64,000 nt of DNA, taken from NCBI GenBank assembly GCA_016842005.1, contig JAENYD010000006.1:1-64000 (forward strand), read 5' to 3'. The stretch is from Clostridium thermobutyricum. GTDB lineage: Bacteria > Bacillota > Clostridia > Ch29. Positions 1-9,545 of the stretch are shown here, one piece after another. Position 1 is the first letter of the stretch, and each line of letters starts with the position of its first letter. A program made the translations under genes and the position numbers. The notes beneath the pieces are model-generated. The model saw only the letters and a list, made by a program, of their open reading frames with translations. It did no database searches and was not told the origin of the DNA.

Positions 1-44
1 ATGAATACATGAGGATTTAAGGCTTATTGTCCAAAATTAAGGGG

Positions 45-851
45 TCAGCCCGGTATTTGGGGCAGAGGGTCTTCAGCTTCTTCCCCGGCTAACTGCTCGT
101 TTATATCTGTTTCCAGGCCCGTGAAATCCCTGTCCTGCGCATTTTCCTGCCGGATTTTTTCAAGCATTTTCTCTTCTATGTCAGCTATGGTGATTATTTT
201 CTCATTGCTCAGGCCCATGCTCTTTGTCTCTTTCTGTTTCAGGTATGCTTCCTTGTCTGTAAGGTACTGCTCCAGATCTACGCCTATCTGCAATGCGCAG
301 AGGTATTCGTCAAGGACCTCTTCCATACTGTCGAAATGGTCTTTCAGTTTGAGCATAAGGTATACAGCCGTTTTAAGGTCTATCTTTTCCAACAATATAC
401 AATAGGATGAATTATCAGGTGATGCATCGGTTAACCGGTTCGCCCGTGTTATTTCACCGAGCTGGAATATAACTCTTTCCGCAAGCAACCTGGCTTCGGA
501 TATTTCCTCACCGGTATAGCCCTCATCCTTTAACCGGAGTATGTAGTCTTCGCCGATACCGGATTGCTCAAGCAAACCGTACCTCTTATCCTTTTCATCG
601 TTTTCACCCGCTCCATAGCCTCTTAACATATCCAGTACTTCATTCCATGTCCTGCCGTTCTCTTTAAGCCTTATTATCTCTTCTACCTTCACACCGGTCA
701 TATTTGAAATGTCTGCAGCCACCCTCAGGGTTTCACTGTCCGGCTCGTTTCCAGGATTCTGTCCTATTACCTGGGTATTCATCAAAAATACAGGCAGTAA
801 CAGGGCAATACCTATCATTACAGCTACGTACTTGTAAAACGGTCTTTTCAT
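45..851 (-). CDS. Hypothetical secreted or membrane-anchored protein
   Basis: I do not recognise this 268-residue protein. Residues 8-28 form one hydrophobic segment after a basic start (MKRPFYKY), consistent with a signal peptide or N-terminal anchor. The rest is acidic and mostly helical in character, with charged heptad-like stretches near residues 60-130 and 190-240 and an acidic, proline-containing tail. There is no obvious enzyme motif. The start is supported by an AGGTGG ribosome binding site just upstream. It lies 33 bases downstream of the fibronectin-repeat gene on the same strand, so it is probably cotranscribed with it and may belong to the same cell-surface function. That link rests on position only. 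Confidence 0.7.
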   Translation of the reverse strand: MKRPFYKYVAVMIGIALLLPVFLMNTQVIGQNPGNEPDSETLRVAADISNMTGVKVEEIIRLKENGRTWNEVLDMLRGYGAGENDEKDKRYGLLEQSGIGEDYILRLKDEGYTGEEISEARLLAERVIFQLGEITRANRLTDASPDNSSYCILLEKIDLKTAVYLMLKLKDHFDSMEEVLDEYLCALQIGVDLEQYLTDKEAYLKQKETKSMGLSNEKIITIADIEEKMLEKIRQENAQDRDFTGLETDINEQLAGEEAEDPLPQIPG

Positions 852-883
852 AAATCCACCTCATTTCTATTAAGGAAATAAGC

Positions 884-2641
884 TTATTCTACGGTAAAGT
901 TTATATTCGTTTCACCGTCAATCTTTGAATTGAACAATACGGCCGATATTTCTCCCGACCAGGATGTGCCTGGAACTATACTCCTGTCTACCGCAAGTTC
1001 AATTCTTCCCGGTGTATATGTAACGTATATGTCTGAACCCGGGATTTTACCTCCGGTGATTACATCCTCTCCGGGTGTGAAATTGTACAGGTCAACTACA
1101 TCAAGCTCATCCGGATTATAGGTGACTATGAACTTCAGTTCTATAAAGTCCTGCACATTGGAAGCCAGCAGTGACAGTTCAAATGTCGTATCATTTGTAC
1201 ACTGCACCGTATAAGTGGGATTGGTAGTGCTTACAGTTATTGCCGGGCTCCACGCAGTCACTCCGGTAATGTTTTTTGCCCTTACCCTGTAGGTGTGGGA
1301 AGTTCCGGGCTCCAGTCCGTCATGAACATAGCTTGTATTCTCCCCGCTGTCCGTTATTTGACCGTCAATCTCCAGATCGTATCCCGAAGCCCCCTCTATC
1401 CTCTCCCACCTGAGCTCTATTGCATTGCTGCCTGCAAATGCCTCTATGCCTTGAGGTGCGTCAGGGGGATCAGGGAGAGTTGACAAGGCCAGTACTCCGC
1501 ACCATTGGCTCAGGCCTTCACTGTTTTTTACCTTAATTCTATAGCGGTGAAAAGTGTTCGATTCCAGCCCTGTATGCTTATATATTGTTTCCGTTCCGTT
1601 ATCTTTGAGTGTTCCGTCTACCTCCACGTCATATTCCACGTCGGGAGCCACTGCATCCCATGATATGGTTATTGAATCATTGGTTACAATTGCCACCATA
1701 TTTGTCAATGCAATGTTCCTATCGCCATCTTCAATATGAGGCAGAGTAGACATTGTCAGAGGACTGCTCCATTCACTCATACCGCTTATATTCCTGGCTC
1801 TCACCCTGTAGGTGTGCTGGGTGCCGGCATCCAGTCCACTGTGTACGTATAATGTATCGGTGATGTCTGTAACCACCGTACCATCCATTTCAATATCATA
1901 GCTTTCGGCATGAGGTACTTTGTACCATATTATTGTTACAGCATTTTCCTCGGATGTCCCCATCAGGTTTGTGGGCATATCCGGATTTTCAGGATGTGTC
2001 GTTACATCTATGGGAGCACTCCAGAGGCTTTTGCCTCCCCTGTTTTTCGCCCTTACCCTGTAGGTATGTCCTGACAGGGGTTCAAGTCCATCGTGAAGAT
2101 AGGTTGTATTGGCTCCGTTATCTATTATCAGGCCGTCCACCTCTATCTCATATCCCGTGGCCCTTTCCATCTCGCCCCATGATACGGTCACAGCATCTTT
2201 GGTTATCTGTGTAGTTATATTTACAGGCGTATCCGGTGGCAGTGCAAGGGTTGTACCGTTTACCTGTGTGCTGAACGCTGTTTCAGTTCCTGTATGGTTT
2301 CTTGCCTTTGCAGAAAAACTGTATGTGGTACCAGGGGTCAGTCCCGTAAGGGTTAACCTCTTATTGCCAAATGTCACCCATTCGGGAGCTGCTGTCAGTG
2401 TTCCTGTATGGCTTATATAATTGGTTCCCACCTTAATCTGGTACTCTGTTGATGAAGGATTGCTGTCTACCATACATATATCCAGTGATGTTTCCTGTTG
2501 GTTATTTATCTCAAGTACAGGGGTCTGTGCTTTTGTATATATCTGCTCTTCCCTGGTTGATATATGGCCTACTTTGTCCCTGGCTTCAAATTTTACAGTA
2601 TAATTGGTGTTCGGTGTCAGGGAAGTCCTTCTCGTCAGCTT
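884..2641 (-). pseudogene. 3' part of the giant fibronectin-repeat surface protein, out of frame with its 5' part
   Basis: This open frame begins just after an in-frame TAG (2642-2644) and has no ribosome binding site of its own. Its first in-frame ATG is at 2473, well inside a domain. It encodes the C-terminal half of a fibronectin type III (fn3) domain, one divergent fn3-like domain, four fn3 repeats of the same type as the upstream frame, and a final domain of about 110 residues. That last domain resembles a cohesin or related beta-sandwich, with a stretch similar to FIVTYNPDELDVVDL. The matching repeat type shows it was once the end of the gene that now stops at 2586. It would be made only by frameshifting or internal initiation. 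A sequencing or assembly error in repeats is also possible. Confidence 0.7.
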
Positions 2642-5600
2642 CTATGTCATAGCCTGTTGATCCATCCACTTCATCCCAGGTGAGCGTTATTTGGGTGGTT
2701 GTCGCTGTTGCGGTGAGATTTGCAGGTATGTCGGGCGCTGTCAGCTGTTCTACCGGTTCACTCCAGTCACTGGCTCCGTTCTCGTTTTTTGCCCTTACCC
2801 TGTAAGTATGTAAGGTGTTCGGAGCTAGCCCGCTGTGCACATAGGTAGTTGATGCACCATTGTCTATAACCTCGCCATCGACCTTTATATCATAGCCCGC
2901 AGCTCCATTTACCTCATCCCATGTTACTGTTATCTGAGTGCTTGTTGCTGTTGTACTAATACTTGTAGGTACACCTACAAGAGTAGCTACTGTTATGGCT
3001 TCACTCCAGTCGCCGGCAAAATCTCCGCTTTTCGCTCTGACCCTGTACACATGCCAGGAATTGGGCTCCAACCCTGTATGCACATAGGCAGTATCCATCC
3101 CATTGTCTACAATCTCCCCATCAACCAGTACATCATAACCGGTTGCACCCTCTACAGCATCCCAGCTTATGGTTATGGTAGTGCTTGAAACTGCAGCAGT
3201 TATGTTTGCCGGAGTTCCGAATAAGGTTGTCCGGCTGATTGTTTCACTCCAGTCTCCCGGTCCGCTGACATTTCTTGCCCTGACCCTGTACGTGTGTTGG
3301 GTATTGGGCGTCAGTCCGGTGTGTACATAGGTGGTGTTCAAACTGTTATCTATTACCTCACCATCCACTTCTATGTCATAACCTTCTGCACCGGCTACCG
3401 GGTCCCATGTAACCGTTATTTCGGTACTGGCAGCTGTAGCCTGTAGATTTGTGGGTTGACCGACCAGAGTAACCTTTGTTAACTGCTCGCTCCAGAGGCT
3501 TGTAATATCACCGTTTCTTGACCTGACTCTGTAAGTATGTTCAGTATTCGGCTCAAGCCCTGTATGGACGTATGATGTACCTGTGATATTATCAATTACT
3601 ACGCCGTCCACTTCAATATCATAGCCTGTCGCTCCGTAAACTTCGTCCCAGACCACTGTTATATCGGTACTTGTTACAGTTGCGCATAAATTAACCGGTA
3701 TAGATGGCAGCGTGGTTTCTGTAATCAGTTGACTCCAGTCACTTATGCCTTCCGGATTTTTGGCCCTTATCCTGTATGTATGAGTAGTGTTCGGCATCAG
3801 CCCGCTGTGCAGGTAACTTACAGCCGTAATATCCGTAACCAGATCACCATCGACCTCAATATCATAAGCCGTAGCTCCGGCTACAGCGTCCCATGTTACC
3901 GTTATGGAGGTATCTTCTACAGCAGCAACAACATTTGTGGGTGCCCCCGGCAGGGTTGTTTTTGCAATTACCTGACTCCATTTTCCAAAGCCGCTTGAGT
4001 TTTTGGCCCTTACCCTGTACGTATGCTGTGTATTGGGGTTAAGCTCCTCATGTATGTATTGGGTATTCGTTCCGGTATCTACCGGTGTACCGTAGACTTC
4101 TATTTCATACCCTGTTGCCCCGGTTACCGGATCCCAGGTAACAGTTATGGATGTGCTGGTTGCAGTTGCCAGGATATTATCCGGTATACCGGGCAGTGTC
4201 CATTTTTCCATCGGGCTTGTCCAGCTTCCGGTCACCGCACTGCTTCTTGCTCTTACCCTGTAGATATGCCGTGTACCCGGTGCCAGACCATCGTGGGTAT
4301 ATGTGGTATCCTCACCATTGTTAACAACAGTTCCGTCCACTTCTACATCATACTCTGCTGCACCGTATACAGGCTCCCATGACAGGGTCACGGTTGTCTC
4401 GGTAGCCTCTGCAGTTATATTTTCAGGTTTGCCCAGTAATGTCGTCCTTGAAACAGAAGGGCTCCAGTCACCTGCTATAATGCCATTTCTCGCCCTTACC
4501 CTATAAGTATGCAGGGTTCCGGGTACAAGGTTACTATGGGTAAAGTCAGTATTCACACCATTGTCATGTATAACTCCGTCTACCTCAACATCATAACCGG
4601 TTGCAAAACTTACTTCGTCCCATTCTACTTTTATTGTGGTCTCGGTTGGAGTTGTTGTAATGTTTTCGGGTATCCCTATGGGATATAGCTGGCTTTTCGG
4701 TATTATCTCCTTATCCTGGCTGAAACTTGACCAGAATAGTCTGGCCAGTGCTATGCCGTTACTCTCCCTGTATTCCATCCTTATATCATATTTCTCTCCC
4801 GCATTAAGCGCTATAGTTCCGTCCCTTTTGATCATGCTGTGGGCTCCCCAATCATCTATTAGCAGTTGATTATCTACCCACAACTTGATTCCGCCATGAG
4901 CCTCGATATAGAATGTATAGGTTTCCGAAAATCTTGGTTCTATACGACCCGTCCATCTTACCGAAAACTCAGATGCTTCAATACCGGGAGCAGGAGAGTT
5001 ATTCTTCCAGTCAAAGTTTACGCTTTCATCTATCCGGGAATGTTTATGATCTGTTAAATCCTGATTGTCATAATACTCACCTTTCAAGCCGGTTCCGCTG
5101 CCGGGTTCAGGTAATGTTGATTTTATTAACAGTGCACTCCAGTCCTTCGGACCGTCGGGTCTAATTGCTCTAACCCTGTAGGTATGCTGGGTGTTGGGCA
5201 TGAGATGCTCGTGTATATAAGTAGTATCCTGTCCATTGTCTATTATGATGCCGTCGGCCTCTACATCATAGCTCAGGGCCTCCGGCACCGGGTCCCACGT
5301 CAGAGTTATTGAGTTACTCGTTACTGCTGCCTGGAGATTGGTGGGTATACTGGACAGAATAACTTTGGTAAAGGTTACACTCCAGTCTCCTGCCCCGTTC
5401 TCATTTTTTGCCCTGACTCGATAGGTATGCTGTGTCCCGGGCATCAAGCCGCTGTGTACGTATATTGTATCCAGACCGTTATCTATTACATCACCGTCCA
5501 CTTCAATATCATAACCGGTTGCTCCGGTCACTTCATCCCATGTTAATGTAACTTCATCATCTACCGCTGCCGCATTTATATTCTGAGGTATACCTATTTT

Positions 5601-7139
5601 AGTTCTTTCTGTGTATATTGTGCTCCATTCGCCTGTAACTGCTGAAGCTTTTGACCTAACTCTGTACTCATGCTGAGTATCCGGTGATAAGCCGGTATGG
5701 ATATAAGTGGTGCTGTCTCCGTTATCAATTACCTCCCCATCTGCCTCAATATCATATCCGGCTGCGCCATCTACCTCATCCCAGGTTACGGTTACCGTTG
5801 TACTTGTTGATGTAGTGTTTATATCCCCAGGTATGCCAGGTACAAAAGGAGGATAAAGACGGTTTTTCGGTATTATCTCCTTATCCTGGCTGGTACTTGA
5901 CCAGTACAGCCTGGCTACAGCAGCACCATTGGTCTCGCAGTATTCCATTCTTATATCGTACTTTTCACCGGCATTAAGAGAGATAGCACCGTCTTTTTTA
6001 GCCATGTTATGGGCTCCCCAGTCGTCTATCAACAGCTGATTGTCTATCCACAGTCTGATGCCGCCGTGGGTCTCGGTATAAAAAGTGTAGGTCTCTGAAA
6101 ACTCAGGTTCCACTTTACCTGTCCACCTGACTGTAAAAGCGTTAGGGTCTAAAGCTTCATCAGGTGCATCACCTGCCCAGTGGAAGTTTACAGTTTCATC
6201 TATTCTGTTCAGCTTTAACTCTTCAAAATTGGTACCATTATAATACTCACCTGCCAACCCTATACCGGTACCTGTCTCTTCCAGAGTTGTAACCTGCAGA
6301 GCCTCACTTCTTTCGGATATGTTGTCGGCGGCATCAAAGGCTGCCACTTCATATGTGAATGTTGTAGATGACGATAAATTTGTGTCTTCGTAATACTCTT
6401 CATCGATTACCACTGCTATTTGTTGATTGTCTCTGTAAACTATATATCCTTCTACATCACAATCGTCTGTAGAACTATCCCATGACAAAGCAACTTCATT
6501 CTGAGTAATATTCTGAACTGTGAGATGCTGCGGTACCGTCGGAGGGGTTGTGTCTTCTTCTGGCTCAGATGGAGGCTCCGCCTCTGTTTCAATTGTAACA
6601 ATCTCAACATAGTTTATTACAGTTTGACCTTCTCCCGAAGAACCATTATCTATAGTCAATATCCCGTCGCTGATTTCTACGGTTTTTGTTTCCGCTTCAA
6701 ATTCGTCTGCATCTAATGTCAGGTCATCCCAGTAATTTACTCCTTCAACATTTATGGTATTTGTACTGCTGTATACTGCATCTCCTACGCTTACTGTTAC
6801 ATCGTAGTTGCCGTCTATCAGTTCTATCTCCCAAACCCCTCCACTGTGAAACCAGCATCCTGTATCCAGTCTGGAATCAGTTTTCTCATTTCTGTCAACT
6901 GCTACATCCGTATGATCTTCATTCCATCCATACTTATATCCGTTTCTACTTCCATAGGGTTCTCCAGAATCAGAAATATACCCGTTTGGAATATCAGCAT
7001 CTTCAGTTTGGAAATTTATTTTTATATCTGACTCCTGAGCATGAGCTGCACCATTTTGTTCAGTTAAACCAAAGTTAAAGTATGGTAATATTAGAAGCAT
7101 AGCCAACAAGCATGATATTAATTTTCTTGATTTTCTCAT
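2586..7139 (-). CDS. Giant secreted malectin/fn3/PA14 repeat protein, frame ends prematurely
   Basis: This is a secreted, probably cell-surface, adhesin-like protein of about 1,517 residues. The order is: signal peptide (MRKSRK plus a hydrophobic core), a malectin/CBM-like domain (about residues 35-180), one fn3 domain, a PA14 domain, three fn3 domains, a second PA14 domain, eight complete fn3 repeats and a truncated one. The repeats share a consensus with YDIEVDG, DNG, TYVHSGL, PNTQHTYRVRAKN and DWS blocks. The ATG at 7139 is chosen because AGGAGG lies just upstream; an earlier in-frame start would precede the ribosome binding site. The frame leaves the fn3 pattern after YDIEAD and stops about 16 residues later. 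The continuation is in another frame downstream. Expression is likely controlled by the cyclic-di-GMP riboswitch upstream. Confidence 0.85.
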   Translation of the reverse strand: MRKSRKLISCLLAMLLILPYFNFGLTEQNGAAHAQESDIKINFQTEDADIPNGYISDSGEPYGSRNGYKYGWNEDHTDVAVDRNEKTDSRLDTGCWFHSGGVWEIELIDGNYDVTVSVGDAVYSSTNTINVEGVNYWDDLTLDADEFEAETKTVEISDGILTIDNGSSGEGQTVINYVEIVTIETEAEPPSEPEEDTTPPTVPQHLTVQNITQNEVALSWDSSTDDCDVEGYIVYRDNQQIAVVIDEEYYEDTNLSSSTTFTYEVAAFDAADNISERSEALQVTTLEETGTGIGLAGEYYNGTNFEELKLNRIDETVNFHWAGDAPDEALDPNAFTVRWTGKVEPEFSETYTFYTETHGGIRLWIDNQLLIDDWGAHNMAKKDGAISLNAGEKYDIRMEYCETNGAAVARLYWSSTSQDKEIIPKNRLYPPFVPGIPGDINTTSTSTTVTVTWDEVDGAAGYDIEADGEVIDNGDSTTYIHTGLSPDTQHEYRVRSKASAVTGEWSTIYTERTKIGIPQNINAAAVDDEVTLTWDEVTGATGYDIEVDGDVIDNGLDTIYVHSGLMPGTQHTYRVRAKNENGAGDWSVTFTKVILSSIPTNLQAAVTSNSITLTWDPVPEALSYDVEADGIIIDNGQDTTYIHEHLMPNTQHTYRVRAIRPDGPKDWSALLIKSTLPEPGSGTGLKGEYYDNQDLTDHKHSRIDESVNFDWKNNSPAPGIEASEFSVRWTGRIEPRFSETYTFYIEAHGGIKLWVDNQLLIDDWGAHSMIKRDGTIALNAGEKYDIRMEYRESNGIALARLFWSSFSQDKEIIPKSQLYPIGIPENITTTPTETTIKVEWDEVSFATGYDVEVDGVIHDNGVNTDFTHSNLVPGTLHTYRVRARNGIIAGDWSPSVSRTTLLGKPENITAEATETTVTLSWEPVYGAAEYDVEVDGTVVNNGEDTTYTHDGLAPGTRHIYRVRARSSAVTGSWTSPMEKWTLPGIPDNILATATSTSITVTWDPVTGATGYEIEVYGTPVDTGTNTQYIHEELNPNTQHTYRVRAKNSSGFGKWSQVIAKTTLPGAPTNVVAAVEDTSITVTWDAVAGATAYDIEVDGDLVTDITAVSYLHSGLMPNTTHTYRIRAKNPEGISDWSQLITETTLPSIPVNLCATVTSTDITVVWDEVYGATGYDIEVDGVVIDNITGTSYVHTGLEPNTEHTYRVRSRNGDITSLWSEQLTKVTLVGQPTNLQATAASTEITVTWDPVAGAEGYDIEVDGEVIDNSLNTTYVHTGLTPNTQHTYRVRARNVSGPGDWSETISRTTLFGTPANITAAVSSTTITISWDAVEGATGYDVLVDGEIVDNGMDTAYVHTGLEPNSWHVYRVRAKSGDFAGDWSEAITVATLVGVPTSISTTATSTQITVTWDEVNGAAGYDIKVDGEVIDNGASTTYVHSGLAPNTLHTYRVRAKNENGASDWSEPVEQLTAPDIPANLTATATTTQITLTWDEVDGSTGYDIEADEKDFPDTEHQLYCKI

Positions 7140-7182
7140 AAGTATTCCTCCTATTAAAAAATACAATATTAGTCCATTAATA

Positions 7183-7217
7183 CAAAAAGCAGACAGCTCC
7201 AAGTTATACTGTCCGCT
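7183..7217 (-). terminator. Intrinsic terminator of the cyclic-di-GMP riboswitch expression platform
   Basis: Read on the minus strand, AGCGGACAG pairs with CTGTCTGCT (nine pairs, one G-U) and is followed by TTTTTG. It lies between the aptamer and the ribosome binding site of the giant surface protein gene. A competing hairpin, CGCTT/AAGCG just upstream, would sequester the start of the terminator's 5' arm, so it is a candidate antiterminator. Whether ligand turns transcription on or off cannot be read from the sequence alone. Confidence 0.8.
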
Positions 7218-7236
7218 TCATACAATAAGCGATCAA

Positions 7237-7330
7237 CTAAACTTAGCAGCCTGGCAGTCATAGAAATAATTCCTTTAGACCCATGGCTTTGCGCCCTTAT
7301 CTTTCGATAAGTTTGCCTTTTTAAGTCTAG
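7237..7330 (-). promoter_or_regulatory. Cyclic-di-GMP-I (GEMM-I) riboswitch aptamer
   Basis: The minus strand carries the conserved GEMM-I blocks in order: GGCAAAC, a hairpin CTTATC-GAAA-GATAAG capped by the conserved GAAA tetraloop, GGGCGCAAAGCC, GGGTCTAAAGG, a second hairpin, and ATGACTGCCAGGCTGC. The ends close in a nine-pair P1 stem, CTAGACTTA (7322-7330) with TAAGTTTAG (7237-7245), containing one G-U pair. These features define the cyclic-di-GMP-I class, which binds the bacterial second messenger and often controls motility or adhesion genes. The downstream terminator supports control of transcription elongation. Confidence 0.93.
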
Positions 7331-7349
7331 TAATTACTCTGTTTTTCAC

Positions 7350-7358
7350 ATTATAGCA
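7350..7358 (-). promoter_or_regulatory. Extended -10 promoter for the riboswitch and surface-protein gene
   Basis: On the minus strand TGCTATAAT (TG-n-TATAAT) lies about 12 bases before the P1 stem begins to be transcribed, giving a start near 7343. No good -35 box is visible at the usual distance, consistent with an extended -10 promoter. Confidence 0.6.
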
Positions 7359-7492
7359 TATTATTATGTCACAATATGTCATTAATTGACGATAGATAAT
7401 ATTTTTCTAACATTTCCCATAAGCGACAAAACGTTGCTCCTGACCTCTATGGTTACCCTCCGGAAGCACAGGAGCTGTCCCCGTACTCCTGG

Positions 7493-9163
7493 TCACCGGT
7501 CACCCAGTTCCATTATCTCTCTTGCTATATCTCCAAAAATCGGAGCAGCGGTTCCACCCCCGCTCTTACCGTTCTCGGCAAATACCGTAATAACATATTT
7601 GGGCCTTATCCGGGGCACATAACCGGTAAACCAGGCATGGACCACCTCCTGACCATCAATCCTCTGGCCTGTCTGCGCCGAACTGGTCTTTCCCGAGGCC
7701 CCGCCCCATCCGGGCACATCGGCTGCCTTCCCTGTTCCCTCTTCCACAACCCGGTCCATCATCTTTCTTATTTCCATTGCCACAAAAGATGAGATAACCC
7801 TTTCGGTCCCGGCCTGGTCCCGGGGCTTCAGCCTTCTGCCGTAATTGTCCACCAGGGCCTTCACTACCCGGGGCTTTTTCCTGATACCGTTGTTTGCTAT
7901 TGTATTGGTCATATCCGCCACCTGTAAAGGGGTGACCAGTATATCCCCCTGGCCTATGGAAATATTCCCTATATCCGCAGTGTAGATGTCTCCGGGGTCC
8001 GGCAGGACACCCGGATGCTCTTCGTATGGATTCACCCCTGTAATGCTTCCGTATCCAAAAGCCCCGGCCATGTCTATGATAGCCTGTCCCCCTGCTCTCT
8101 TCCCCATTTCTATAAAAAAAGTGTTGCAGGAATGGGCAAAGGCATCATACAGGTTCATTTCACCATGACCTCCACTGTCAAAAGAAGAACATTTGAACTG
8201 GAGGCCTCCCGCTTCGGTATAGCCGGGACAGTTAATCTTCTCAAAGGGACTGACCAAACCTTTCTCAAGTACTGCTGCTGCAACCACAGTCTTGAATATG
8301 GACCCCAGGTTGTACTGCTGCAGGGCCTTGTTGAGCAACTCCCCCCTCTGTCCTTCCAGGTACTCTTCCACCATATCCTGACGGTAGTTGGGCCGGCTGG
8401 CCATAGCCAGAATATCTCCGCTTTCCACATCCAGCACAACCACTGCACCGTCCATCCGGTACCTGTCCATAACCTCTTCAACCTTCTTCTGTATATGATA
8501 ATCTATTGTCAGCTGGATGTTATAGTTTTTGATGTCAACATCCCTGTTCACCAGCTTGTATCCCAGACCCGGAATTACCCTGGAGCTTCCGTCAACCACA
8601 GCAGCTACAGCCACTTCCTGCTGTCCTGCCAGGTAATAATGATAAAGCTTCTCTATACCGCTTCTCCCCAGCCTGTCCTTCTCATCGATATATCCTACCA
8701 GATGCCTGGCCAGGCTGTCTTCGTCATACCTTACAATATCCTTAACAAAAATTACTCCCCTGACATTGTTATCCATCACCTTACCCGGTTTGCTTACCCG
8801 GGATATTTTGAAGGGAGCAGTTTCACTGTTGAGTTTATCAAGTATCTGGGTATAACTCAGTGGTGTTGCACCGGCAATCATATGGGCCGCCTCGTTTTTA
8901 TCAATTATCAGAGCCGGAAATACTACTATGCTGTCTGTGTTCTTCCTGCCCGTTATGGGAATCATATTCCTGTCGTATATCTGTCCCCTGGAGATATCAA
9001 GGGGCAGGTCCAGCATCCTCTGGTTGGCGGCCCTGTATGCGAAGTCCTTCCCCTTTATTATCTGTATGTAGAAAAGCCGGCTACTCAGAAATATCAATAA
9101 TACTAATATTATCCATGCTGTTGCCTGCATCCTTCCGGATATGCTGATCTTCTTCTGTGCCAT
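7493..9163 (-). CDS. Class B penicillin-binding protein (peptidoglycan transpeptidase)
   Basis: A membrane-anchored D,D-transpeptidase that cross-links peptidoglycan. The 556 residues contain an N-terminal transmembrane segment (about 13-33), a PBP dimer-type region beginning with DISRGQIYDRN, and a C-terminal transpeptidase domain. The catalytic SxxK is SIFK in LGSIFKTV, the second motif is SCN, and the third is KTS (SGKTSSAQTG) where most relatives have KTG. The length is typical of PBP2/FtsI/SpoVD-like proteins, without C-terminal PASTA domains. It stands alone on the minus strand with the riboswitch gene downstream. Family assignment is firm. Whether it serves division, elongation or sporulation cannot be said. 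Confidence 0.93.
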   Translation of the reverse strand: MAQKKISISGRMQATAWIILVLLIFLSSRLFYIQIIKGKDFAYRAANQRMLDLPLDISRGQIYDRNMIPITGRKNTDSIVVFPALIIDKNEAAHMIAGATPLSYTQILDKLNSETAPFKISRVSKPGKVMDNNVRGVIFVKDIVRYDEDSLARHLVGYIDEKDRLGRSGIEKLYHYYLAGQQEVAVAAVVDGSSRVIPGLGYKLVNRDVDIKNYNIQLTIDYHIQKKVEEVMDRYRMDGAVVVLDVESGDILAMASRPNYRQDMVEEYLEGQRGELLNKALQQYNLGSIFKTVVAAAVLEKGLVSPFEKINCPGYTEAGGLQFKCSSFDSGGHGEMNLYDAFAHSCNTFFIEMGKRAGGQAIIDMAGAFGYGSITGVNPYEEHPGVLPDPGDIYTADIGNISIGQGDILVTPLQVADMTNTIANNGIRKKPRVVKALVDNYGRRLKPRDQAGTERVISSFVAMEIRKMMDRVVEEGTGKAADVPGWGGASGKTSSAQTGQRIDGQEVVHAWFTGYVPRIRPKYVITVFAENGKSGGGTAAPIFGDIAREIMELGDR

Positions 9164-9545
9164 AATAATCCCTTCTCACTTAAGCTGTATTCTTTAACCA
9201 AGTTTCACTTTCTCCTGTGACTTCCGCCGCTAATACTCCCACCCTTCAGCCGGTAAATAATAAACGCGCTGCCTCCCAGGATAACGGCTTCTAACCTCCA
9301 TATGGGATTAAAACCATACCTGGAGCCAGGAATCCTGTTTATAAGTATTGGTCATTCCAACCGAATTTATAACAGGTGTTAAAATAATCATCCCTGGAAA
9401 GAAGATGTGATTGGCAATAAAATCTGCTATAATTAGAGCAATGGGAAAATTCTAAACCTATTGATAAAAGAGTTCAGTTGTTAAATTTGATTCGCTTACC
9501 CTGAGAGAATATATAAAATCAAGTAGTCTTTGGAGGCGTCTTGGT
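9164..9545. other. Intergenic region between divergent genes
   Basis: This 382-base stretch separates the minus-strand transpeptidase gene from the plus-strand antiporter gene. I see one promoter (9425-9433, plus strand) and a roughly 100-base untranslated leader before the antiporter. No convincing gene, gene remnant or known riboswitch is visible. A c-di-AMP (ydaO-type) aptamer, which would be expected for some ion transporters, was looked for by eye and not seen. Confidence 0.5.
9425..9433 (+). promoter_or_regulatory. Extended -10 promoter for the antiporter/PII-like pair
   Basis: TGCTATAAT (TG-n-TATAAT) on the plus strand, about 110 bases before the antiporter start. The -35 region is poor, so the assignment rests on the extended -10 element. 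Confidence 0.5.

Noticed and set aside
8015-9100. Long plus-strand open frame opposite the transpeptidase gene
   Set aside because: It is a shadow of the real minus-strand gene: no ribosome binding site and the opposite frame encodes a complete, motif-bearing enzyme.
9434-9545. Leader of the antiporter gene considered as a c-di-AMP or TPP riboswitch
   Set aside because: It lacks the conserved words of either class; only a CCCTGAGAGA stretch loosely recalls a TPP element and no stems support it.
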